Positions 13,401 through 25,098 of a stretch of 64,000 bases of DNA are shown here, piece by piece (the stretch's first letter is position 1; each line of letters opens with the position of its first letter). A model generated the notes under the pieces. That model searched no databases. It had not been told where the DNA came from and worked only from the letters and a program-made list of their open reading frames with translations. Position numbers and translations under genes: made by a program. Origin of the DNA: Ligustrum vulgare (taxonomy: Eukaryota; Streptophyta; Magnoliopsida; Lamiales; Oleaceae); contig OY743183.1 of NCBI GenBank assembly GCA_963555705.1, forward strand, positions 30,291,932-30,355,931, given 5' to 3'.

Positions 13401-13724
13401 GACAGGGTTAAATATTCTCTTCAATTCCAAAATATTCACACCAATTTTAAAACCATTTTTGAAAATTATTTTAACATGATTGAAGGAACCAAGAAATAAA
13501 AAAATGTCTAAAGAAGAAAACATTAGAAAAAGCATCTGGGTAATCCAAGTAATTGAAACGAGGAGAGAAATATTCACCCTTTGAAAAGTTCTACTTTTTC
13601 TCGAGCTAAGGGTATTGTCCCCAGTCTGCAAATGACAACAAAAAGGCAAACTGACATTTTTGAAAAATCGATATGTTCAGGATATTGTTTATTTTGAGTA
13701 GTTTGCACTTATCTTATGATTTCA
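10457..13724 (+). repeat. Second-order HOR, 5-mer partial unit
   Basis: This unit lacks the first A-B-C trimer of the 8-mer and keeps one trimer (1959 bp) plus the A + B/C-chimera dimer (1309 bp), 3268 bp in all. Its first A monomer is of the second-trimer kind (ACATGGG, CATGATAC), showing that a whole first trimer was dropped, most simply by out-of-register crossover between 8-mers. Confidence 0.87.
13068..13724 (+). repeat. Chimeric B/C satellite monomer, third copy
   Basis: This is the third descendant of the same fusion, 3268 bp after the second. It shares AAATAAAAAAATGTC but has CATAAAATGGTTTTTCCC instead of the ATGATTT variant of the other two, so it has either mutated or been converted locally. 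Confidence 0.83.
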
Positions 13725-16700
13725 CTCACTCCCTTGGTTTCTTTACTGCTTTTTCTCGGAATTTCTCTCTATCTCTTAAGAAATTCCGGATTCTTGTCAT
13801 ATTTCTTCTTAGTAATATGAAAAGTTTCATTTGGACCTAAAGTAGGAATCTCTTTTAGAAAAACCTAACTTTCATTTTTGAGCTCCTAACAATCTTTTTA
13901 GGATTTGGAAAGTCACCAGGATTTCGAACAACAAAAAAGTCATAGCAGCAGATCCATGAGACTTTAAAAATGAGGATACACGGGAATAAAACGTTTTCTT
14001 GGGCACATAAAATGGTTTTACCCTCGTTCGTAAAGTTTTTGAATCCTTGAAGAGAGAGACTAGGTAAAATATTCTCTTCAATTCCAAAATATTCACACCA
14101 ATTTTGAAACCATTTCGGAAAATTATTTTTACATGATTGAAGGAACAGGATAAACCAAGAAATAATAAGATATCTAAAGAAGAAAACTAAAAAGCATCTA
14201 GGTAATCCAAGTAATTGAAATGAGGAGAGAAATCTTAACCCTTTGAAAGGTTCATCTTTTTCTCAAAGCTAAGTCCCCAGTCTTCAAATGTCAACAAAAA
14301 GAAAAACTGACATTTTTGAAAAATTGATATGTTGTGGATATTGTTTATTTTGAGTAGGTTGCAGTTATCTTTTGATTTCGCTCCCTTGGTTTCTTTACTA
14401 CTTTTACTCGGAATTTCTCTCTTTCTCTTAAGAAGTTCCGGATTCTCTTCATATTTCTTCTTAGTAATATAAAAAGTTTCATTTGGACCTAAAGTAGGAA
14501 TCTCCTTTCGAAAAAGCTAACTTTCATTTTTAAGCTCCTAACAATCTTTTTAGGATTGGGTGAGTCACCAGGATTTTGAACAACAAAAAAGTCACAGCAG
14601 AGGATCCATGAGACTTTAAAAAAGAGGATAAATTGGAATAAAACGTTTTCTTGGGCACATAAAATGGTTTTTCCCTCGTTCGTAAAGTTTTTGAATCCTT
14701 GAAGAGAGAGACTAGGTAAAATATTCTCTTCAATTCCAAAATATTCACACCAATTTTGAAACCATTTAGGAAAATTATTTTTACATGATTGAAGGAACAG
14801 GATAAACCAAGAAATAATAAGATATCTAAAGAAGAAAACTAAAAAGCATCTAGGTAATCCAAGTAATTGAAATGAGGAGAGAAATCTTCACCCTTTGAAA
14901 GGTTCATCTTTTTCTCAAAGCTAAGTCCCCAGTCTTCAAATGTCAACAAAAAGAAAAACTGACATTTTTGAAAAATTGATATGTTGTGGATATTGTTTAT
15001 TTTGAGTAGGTTGCAGTTATCTTTTGATTTCGCTCCCTTGGTTTCTTACTACTTTTACCCGGAACTTCTCTCTTTCTCTCAAGAAGTTCCGGATTCTCTT
15101 CATATTTCTTCTTAGTAATATTAAAAGTATCATTTGGACCTAAAGTAGGAATCTCCTTTCGAAAAAGCTAACTTTCATTTTTGAGCTCCTAACAATCTTT
15201 TTAGAATTGGGTGAGTCACCAGGATTTTGAACAACAAAAAAGTCACAGCAGAGGATCCATGAGACTTTAAAAAAGAGGATAAATTGGAATAAAACGTTTT
15301 CTTGGGCACATAAAATGGTTTTTCCCTCGTTCGTAAAGTTTTTGAATCCTTGAAAAGAGAGACAGGGTTAAATATTCTCTTCAATTCCAAAATATTCACA
15401 CCAATTTTAAAACCATTTTTGAAAATTATTTTAACATGATTGAAGGAACCAAGAAATAATAAAATGTCTAAAGAAGAAAACATTAGAAAAAGCATCTGGG
15501 TAATCCAAGTAATTGAAACGAGGAGAGAAATATTCACCCTTTGAAAAGTTCTACTTTTTCTCGAGCTAAGGGTATTGTCACCAGTCTGCAAATGACAACA
15601 AAAAGGCAGACAGACATTTTTGAAAAATCGATATGTTTAGGATATTGTTTATTTTGAGTAGTTTGCACTTATCTTATGATTTCACTCACTCCCTTGGTTT
15701 CTTTACTACTTTTTCTCGGAATTTCTCTCTATCTCTTAAGAAATTCCGGATTCTTGTCATATTTCTTCTTAGTAATATGAAAAGTTTCATTTGGACCTAA
15801 AGTAGGAATCTCCTTTAGAAAAACTTAACTTTCATTTTTGAGCTCCTAACAATCTTTTTAGGATTTGGAAAGTCACCAGGATTTCGAACAACAAAAAAGT
15901 CATAGCAGCAGATCCATGATACTTTAAAAATGAGGATACATGGGAATAAAACGTTTTCTTGGGCACATAAAATGGTTCTTCCCTCGTTCGTAAAGTTTTT
16001 GAATCCTTGAAGAGAGAGACTAGGTAAAATATTCTCTTCAATTCCAAAATATTCACACCAATTTTGAAACCATTTCGGAAAATTATTTTTACATGATTGA
16101 AGGAACAGGATAAACCAAGAAATAATAAGATATCTAAAGAAGAAAACTAAAAAGCATCTAGGTAATCCAAGTAATTGAAATGAGGAGAGAAATCTTAACC
16201 CTTTGAAAGGTTCATCTTTTTCTCAAAGCTAAGTCCCCAGTCTTCAAATGTCAACAAAAAGAAAAACTGACATTTTTGAAAAATTGATATGTTGTGGATA
16301 TTGTTTATTTTGAGTAGGTTGCAGTTATCTTTTGATTTCGCTCCCTTGGTTTCTTTACTACTTTTACTCGGAATTTCTCTCTTTCTCTTAAGAAGTTCCG
16401 GATTCTCTTCATATTTCTTCTTAGTAATATAAAAAGTTTCATTTGGACCTAAAGTAGGAATCTCCTTTCGAAAAAGCTAACTTTCATTTTTGAGCTCCTA
16501 ACAATCTTTTTAGGATTGGGTGAGTCACCAGGATTTTGAACAACAAAAAAGTCACAGCAGAGGATCCATGAGACTTTAAAAAAGAGGATAAATTGGAATA
16601 AAACGTTTTCTAGGGCACATAAAATGGTTTTTCCCTCGTTCGTAAAGTTTTTGAATCCTTGAAGAGAGAGACTAGGTAAAATATTCTCTTCAATTCCAAA

Positions 16701-19700
16701 ATATTCAAACCAATTTTGAAACCATTTCGGAAAATTGTTTTTACATGATTCAAGGAACAGGATAAACCAAGAAATAATAAGATATCTAAAGAAGAAAACT
16801 AAAAAGCATCTAGGTAATCCAAGTAATTGAAATGAGGAGAGAAATCTTCACCCTTTGAAAGGTTCATCTTTTTCTCAAAGCTAAGTCCCCAGTCTTCAAA
16901 TGACAACAAAAATGCAAAATGACATTTTTAAAAAATCGATATGTTGAGGATATTGTTTATTTTGAGTAGGTTGCAGTTATCTTTTGATTTCGCTCCCTTG
17001 GTTTCTTACTACTTTTACCCGGAACTTCTCTCTTTCTCTCAAGAAGTTCCGGATTCTCTTCATATTTCTTCTTAGTAATATTAAAAGTATCATTTGGACC
17101 TAAAGTAGGAATCTCCTTTCGAAAAAGCTAACTTTCATTTTTGAGCTCCTAACAATCTTTTTAGAATTGGGTGAGTCACCAGGATTTTGAACAACAAAAA
17201 AGTCACAGCAGAGGATCCATGAGACTTTAAAAAAGAGGATAAATTGGAATAAAACGTTTTCTTGGGCACATAAAATGGTTTTTCCCTCGTTCGTAAAGTT
17301 TTTGAATCCTTGAAAAGAGAGACAGGGTTAAATATTCTCTTCAATTCCAAAATATTCACACCAATTTTAAAACCATTTTTGAAAATTATTTTAACATGAT
17401 TGAAGGAACCAAGAAATAATAAAATGTCTAAAGAAGAAAACATTAGAAAAAGCATCTGGGTAATCCAAGTAATTGAAACGAGGAGAGAAATATTCACCCT
17501 TTGAAAAGTTCTACTTTTTCTCGAGCTAAGGGTATTGTCACCAGTCTGCAAATGACAACAAAAAGGCAGACTGACATTTTTGAAAAATCGATATGTTTAG
17601 GATATTGTTTATTTTGAGTAGTTTGCACTTATCTTATGATTTCACTCACTCCCTTGGTTTCTTTACTACTTTTTCTCGGAATTTCTCTCTATCTCTTAAG
17701 AAATTCCGGATTCTTGTCATATTTCTTCTTAGTAATATGAAAAGTTTCATTTGGACCTAAAGTAGGAATCTCCTTTAGAAAAACTTAACTTTCATTTTTG
17801 AGCTCCTAACAATCTTTTTAGGATTTGGAAAGTCACCAGGATTTCGAACAACAAAAAAGTCATAGCAGCAGATCCATGATACTTTAAAAATGAGGATACA
17901 TGGGAATAAAACGTTTTCTTGGGCACATAAAATGGTTTTTCCCTCGTTCGTAAAGTTTTTGAATCCTTGAAGAGAGAGACTAGGTAAAAAATACTCTTCA
18001 ATTCCAAAATATTCACACCAATTTTGAAACCATTTCGGAAAATTATTTTTACACGATTGAAGGAACAGGATAAACCAAGAAATAATAAGATATCTAAAGA
18101 AGAAAACTAAAAAGCATCTAGGTAATCCAAGTAATTGAAATGAGGAGAGAAATCTTAACCCTTTGAAAGGTTCATCTTTTTCTCAAAGCTAAGTCCCCAG
18201 TCTTCAAATGTCAACAAAAAGAAAAACTGACATTTTTGAAAAATTGATATGTTGTGGATATTGTTTATTTTGAGTAGGTTGCAGTTATCTTTTGATTTCG
18301 CTCCCTTGGTTTCTTTACTACTTTTACTCGGAATTTCTCTCTTTCTCTTAAGAAGTTCCGGATTCTCTTCATATTTCTTCTTAGTAATATAAAAAGTTTC
18401 ATTTGGACCTAAAGTAGGAATCTCCTTTCGAAAAAGCTAACTTTCATTTTTAAGCTCCTAACAATCTTTTTAGGATTGGGTGAGTCACCAGGATTTTGAA
18501 CAACAAAAAAGTCACAGCAGAGGATCCATGAGACTTTAAAAAAGAGGATAAATTGGAATAAAACGTTTTCTTGGGCACATAAAATGGTTTTTCCCTCGTT
18601 CGTAAAGTTTTTGAATCCTTGAAGAGAGAGACTAGGTAAAATATTCTCTTCAATTCCAAAATATTCACACCAATTTTGAAACCATTTAGGAAAATTATTT
18701 TTACATGATTGAAGGAACAGGATAAACCAAGAAATAATAAGATATCTAAAGAAGAAAACTAAAAAGCATCTAGGTAATCCAAGTAATTGAAATGAGGAGA
18801 GAAATCTTCACCCTTTGAAAGGTTCATCTTTTTCTCAAAGCTAAGTCCCCAGTCTTCAAATGACAACAAAAATGCAAAATGACATTTTTAAAAAATCGAT
18901 ATGTTGAGGATATTGTTTATTTTGAGTAGGTTGCAGTTATCTTTTGATTTCGCTCCCTTGGTTTCTTACTACTTTTACCCGGAACTTCTCTCTTTCTCTC
19001 AAGAAGTTCCGGATTCTCTTCATATTTCTTCTTAGTAATATTAAAAGTATCATTTGGACCTAAAGTAGGAATCTCCTTTCGAAAAAGCTAACTTTCATTT
19101 TTGAGCTCCTAACAATCTTTTTAGAATTGGGTGAGTCACCAGGATTTTGAACAACAAAAAAGTCACAGCAGAGGATCCATGAGACTTTAAAAAAGAGGAT
19201 AAATTGGAATAAAACGTTTTCTTGGGCACATAAAATGGTTTTTCCCTCGTTCGTAAAGTTTTTGAATCCTTGAAAAGAGAGACAGGGTTAAATATTCTCT
19301 TCAATTCCAAAATATTCACACCAATTTTAAAACCATTTTTGAAAATTATTTTAACATGATTGAAGGAACCAAGAAATAATAAAATGTCTAAAGAAGAAAA
19401 CATTAGAAAAAGCATCTGGGTAATCCAAGTAATTGAAACGAGGAGAGAAATATTCACCCTTTGAAAAGTTCTACTTTTTCTCGAGCTAAGGGTATTGTCA
19501 CCAGTCTGCAAATGACAACAAAAAGGCAGACTGACATTTTTGAAAAATCGATATGTTTAGGATATTGTTTATTTTGAGTAGTTTGCACTTATCTTATGAT
19601 TTCACTCACTCCCTTGGTTTCTTTACTACTTTTTCTCGGAATTTCTCTCTATCTCTTAAGAAATTCCGGATTCTTGTCATATTTCTTCTTAGTAATATGA

Positions 19701-22700
19701 AAAGTTTCATTTGGACCTAAAGTAGGAATCTCCTTTAGAAAAACTTAACTTTCATTTTTGAGCTCCTAACAATCTTTTTAGGATTTGGAAAGTCACCAGG
19801 ATTTCGAACAACAAAAAAGTCATAGCAGCAGATCCATGATACTTTAAAAATGAGGATACATGGGAATAAAACGTTTTCTTGGGCACATAAAATGGTTTTT
19901 CCCTCGTTCGTAAAGTTTTTGAATCCTTGAAGAGAGAGACTAGGTAAAAAATACTCTTCAATTCCAAAATATTCACACCAATTTTGAAACCATTTCGGAA
20001 AATTATTTTTACACGATTGAAGGAACAGGATAAACCAAGAAATAATAAGATATCTAAAGAAGAAAACTAAAAAGCATCTAGGTAATCCAAGTAATTGAAA
20101 TGAGGAGAGAAATCTTAACCCTTTGAAAGGTTCATCTTTTTCTCAAAGCTAAGTCCCCAGTCTTCAAATGTCAACAAAAAGAAAAACTGACATTTTTGAA
20201 AAATTGATATGTTGTGGATATTGTTTATTTTGAGTAGGTTGCAGTTATCTTTTGATTTCGCTCCCTTGGTTTCTTTACTACTTTTACTCGGAATTTCTCT
20301 CTTTCTCTTAAGAAGTTCCGGATTCTCTTCATATTTCTTCTTAGTAATATAAAAAGTTTCATTTGGACCTAAAGTAGGAATCTCCTTTCGAAAAAGCTAA
20401 CTTTCATTTTTAAGCTCCTAACAATCTTTTTAGGATTGGGTGAGTCACCAGGATTTTGAACAACAAAAAAGTCACAGCAGAGGATCCATGAGACTTTAAA
20501 AAAGAGGATAAATTGGAATAAAACGTTTTCTTGGGCACATAAAATGGTTTTTCCCTCGTTCGTAAAGTTTTTGAATCCTTGAAGAGAGAGACTAGGTAAA
20601 ATATTCTCTTCAATTCCAAAATATTCACACCAATTTTGAAACCATTTAGGAAAATTATTTTTACATGATTGAAGGAACAGGATAAACCAAGAAATAATAA
20701 GATATCTAAAGAAGAAAACTAAAAAGCATCTAGGTAATCCAAGTAATTGAAATGAGGAGAGAAATCTTCACCCTTTGAAAGGTTCATCTTTTTCTCAAAG
20801 CTAAGTCCCCAGTCTTCAAATGTCAACAAAAAGAAAAACTGACATTTTTGAAAAATTGATATGTTGTGGATATTGTTTATTTTGAGTAGGTTGCAGTTAT
20901 CTTTTGATTTCGCTCCCTTGGTTTCTTACTACTTTTACCCGGAACTTTTCTCTTTCTCTCAAGAAGTTCCGGATTCTCTTCATATTTCTTCTTAGTAATA
21001 TTAAAAGTATCATTTGGACCTAAAGTAGGAATCTCCTTTCGAAAAAGCTAACTTTCATTTTTGAGCTCCTAACAATCTTTTTAGAATTGGGTGAGTCACC
21101 AGGATTTTGAACAACAAAAAAGTCACAGCAGAGGATCCATGAGACTTTAAAAAAGAGGATAAATTGGAATAAAACGTTTTCTTGGGCACATAAAATGGTT
21201 TTTCCCTCGTTCGTAAAGTTTTTGAATCCTTGAAAAGAGAGACAGGGTTAAATATTCTCTTCAATTCCAAAATATTCACACTAATTTTAAAACCATTTTT
21301 GAAAATTATTTTAACATGATTGAAGGAACCAAGAAATAATAAAATGTCTAAAGAAGAAAACATTAGAAAAAGCATCTGGGTAATCCAAGTAATTGAAACG
21401 AGGAGAGAAATATTCACCCTTTGAAAAGTTCTACTTTTTCTCGAGCTAAGGGTATTGTCACCAGTCTGCAAATGACAACAAAAAGGCAGACTGACATTTT
21501 TGAAAAATCGATATGTTTAGGATATTGTTTATTTTGAGTAGTTTGCACTTATCTTATGATTTCACTCACTCCCTTGGTTTCTTTACTACTTTTTCTCGGA
21601 ATTTCTCTCTATCTCTTAAGAAATTCCGGATTCTTGTCATATTTCTTCTTAGTAATATGAAAAGTTTCATTTGGACCTAAAGTAGGAATCTCCTTTAGAA
21701 AAACTTAACTTTCATTTTTGAGCTCCTAACAATCTTTTTAGGATTTGGAAAGTCACCAGGATTTCGAACAACAAAAAAGTCATAGCAGCAGATCCATGAT
21801 ACTTTAAAAATGAGGATACATGGGAATAAAACGTTTTCTTGGGCACATAAAATGGTTTTTCCCTCGTTCGTAAAGTTTTTGAATCCTTGAAGAGAGAGAC
21901 TAGGTAAAATATTCTCTTCAATTCCAAAATATTCACACCAATTTTGAAACCATTTCGGAAAATTATTTTTACATGATTGAAGGAACAGGATAAACCAAGA
22001 AATAATAAGATATCTAAAGAAGAAAACTAAAAAGCATCTAGGTAATCCAAGTAATTGAAATGAGGAGAGAAATCTTAACCCTTTGAAAGGTTCATCTTTT
22101 TCTCAAAGCTAAGTCCCCAGTCTTCAAATGTCAACAAAAAGAAAAACTGACATTTTTGAAAAATTGATATGTTGTGGATATTGTTTATTTTGAGTAGGTT
22201 GCAGTTATCTTTTGATTTCGCTCCCTTGGTTTCTTTACTACTTTTACTCGGAATTTCTCTCTTTCTCTTAAGAAGTTCCGGATTCTCTTCATATTTCTTC
22301 TTAGTAATATAAAAAGTTTCATTTGGACCTAAAGTAGGAATCTCCTTTCGAAAAAGCTAACTTTCATTTTTAAGCTCCTAACAATCTTTTTAGGATTGGG
22401 TGAGTCACCAGGATTTTGAACAACAAAAAAGTCACAGCAGAGGATCCATGAGACTTTAAAAAAGAGGATAAATTGGAATAAAACGTTTTCTTGGGCACAT
22501 AAAATGGTTTTTCCCTCGTTCGTAAAGTTTTTGAATCCTTGAAGAGAGAGACTAGGTAAAATATTCTCTTCAATTCCAAAATATTCACACCAATTTTGAA
22601 ACCATTTAGGAAAATTATTTTTACATGATTGAAGGAACAGGATAAACCAAGAAATAATAAGATATCTAAAGAAGAAAACTAAAAAGCATCTAGGTAATCC

Positions 22701-23524
22701 AAGTAATTGAAATGAGGAGAGAAATCTTCACCCTTTGAAAGGTTCATCTTTTTCTCAAAGCTAAGTCCCCAGTCTTCAAATGTCAACAAAAAGAAAAACT
22801 GACATTTTTGAAAAATTGATATGTTGTGGATATTGTTTATTTTGAGTAGGTTGCAGTTATCTTTTGATTTCGCTCCCTTGGTTTCTTACTACTTTTACCC
22901 GGAACTTTTCTCTTTCTCTCAAGAAGTTCCGGATTCTCTTCATATTTCTTCTTAGTAATATTAAAAGTATCATTTGGACCTAAAGTAGGAATCTCCTTTC
23001 GAAAAAGCTAACTTTCATTTTTGAGCTCCTAACAATCTTTTTAGAATTGGGTGAGTCACCAGGATTTTGAACAACAAAAAAGTCACAGCAGAGGATCCAT
23101 GAGACTTTAAAAAAGAGGATAAATTGGAATAAAACGTTTTCTTGGGCACATAAAATGGTTTTTCCCTCGTTCGTAAAGTTTTTGAATCCTTGAAAAGAGA
23201 GACAGGGTTAAATATTCTCTTCAATTCCAAAATATTCACACCAATTTTAAAACCATTTTTGAAAATTATTTTAACATGATTGAAGGAACCAAGAAATAAT
23301 AAAATGTCTAAAGAAGAAAACATTAGAAAAAGCATCTGGGTAATCCAAGTAATTGAAACGAGGAGAGAAATATTCACCCTTTGAAAAGTTCTACTTTTTC
23401 TCGAGCTAAGGGTATTGTCACCAGTCTGCAAATGACAACAAAAAGGCAGACTGACATTTTTGAAAAATCGATATGTTTAGGATATTGTTTATTTTGAGTA
23501 GTTTGCACTTATCTTATGATTTCA
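13725..23524 (+). repeat. Five tandem 1960-bp A-B-C trimers
   Basis: Units start at 13725, 15685, 17645, 19605 and 21565, each exactly 1960 bp. Neighbouring units share private changes: GTAAAAAATACTC and ACACGATTG occur only in the 17645 and 19605 units, and GGAACTTTTCTC only in the C monomers near 20940 and 22900. This block is the simplest and most regular HOR of the window. Confidence 0.92.
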
Positions 23525-25098
23525 CTCACTCCCTTGGTTTCTTTACTACTTTTTCTCGGAATTTCTCTCTATCTCTTAAGAAATTCCGGATTCTTGTCAT
23601 ATTTCTTCTTAGTAATATGAAAAGTTTCATTTGGACCTAAAGTAGGAATCTCCTTTAGAAAAACTTAACTTTCATTTTTGAGCTCCTAACAATCTTTTTA
23701 GGATTTGGAAAGTCACCAGGATTTCGAACAACAAAAAAGTCATAGCAGCAGATCCATGATACTTTAAAAATGAGGATACATGGGAATAAAACGTTTTCTT
23801 GGGCACATAAAATGGTTTTTCCCTCGTTCGTAAAGTTTTTGAATCCTTGAAGAGAGAGACTAGGTAAAATATTCTCTTCAATTCCAAAATATTCACACCA
23901 ATTTTGAAACCATTTCGGAAAATTATTTTTACATGATTGAAGGAACAGGATAAACCAAGAAATAATAAGATATCTAAAGAAGAAAACTAAAAAGCATCTA
24001 GGTAATCCAAGTAATTGAAATGAGGAGAGAAATCTTAACCCTTTGAAAGGTTCATCTTTTTCTCAAAGCTAAGTCCCCAGTCTTCAAATGTCAACAAAAA
24101 GAAAAACTGACATTTTTGAAAAATTGATATGTTGTGGATATTGTTTATTTTGAGTAGGTTGCAGTTATCTTTTGATTTCGCTCCCTTGGTTTCTTTACTA
24201 CTTTTACTCGGAATTTCTCTCTTTCTCTTAAGAAGTTCCGGATTCTCTTCATATTTCTTCTTAGTAATATAAAAAGTTTCATTTGGACCTAAAGTAGGAA
24301 TCTCCTTTCGAAAAAGCTAACTTTCATTTTTAAGCTCCTAACAATCTTTTTAGGATTGGGTGAGTCACCAGGATTTTGAACAACAAAAAAGTCACAGCAG
24401 AGGATCCATGAGACTTTAAAAAAGAGGATAAATTGGAATAAAACGTTTTCTTGGGCACATAAAATGGTTTTTCCCTCGTTCGTAAAGTTTTTGAATCCTT
24501 GAAGAGAGAGACTAGGTAAAATATTCTCTTCAATTCCAAAATATTCACCCCAATTTTGAAACCATTTAGGAAAATTATTTTTACATGATTGAAGGAACAG
24601 GATAAACCAAGAAATAATAAGATATCTAAAGAAGAAAACTAAAAAGCATCTAGGTAATCCAAGTAATTGAAATGAGGAGAGAAATCGTCACCCTTTGAAA
24701 GGTTCATCTTTTTCTCAAAGCTAAGTCCCCAGTCTTCAAATGTCAACAAAAAGAAAAACTGACATTTTTGAAAAATTGATATGTTGTGGATATTGTTTAT
24801 TTTGAGTAGGTTGCAGTTATCATTTGATTTCGCTCCCTTGGTTTCTTTACTACTTTTACTCGGAATTTCTGTCTTTCTCTTAAGAAGTTCCGGATTCTCT
24901 TCATATTTCTTCTTAGTAATATAAAAAGTTTCATTTGGACCTAAAGTAGGAATCTCCTTTCGAAAAAGCTAACTTTCATTTTTGAGCTCCTAACAATCTT
25001 TTTAGGATTGTGAGAGTCACCAGGATTTTGAACAACAAAAAAGTCACAGCAGAGGATATTGTTTATTTTGAGTAGTTTGCACTTATCTTATGATTTCA
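23525..25098 (+). repeat. End of left satellite domain: A, B and a truncated 270-bp monomer
   Basis: A at 23525 and B at 24177 are full length. The next monomer, 24829-25098, is only 270 bp. Its sequence jumps from GCAGAGGAT, which should continue CCATGAG, straight to ATTGTTTATTTTGAG, with AGGAT at 25053-25057 common to both parents. About 380-390 bp are missing. From here on the monomers belong to the right-hand subfamilies. Confidence 0.88.
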
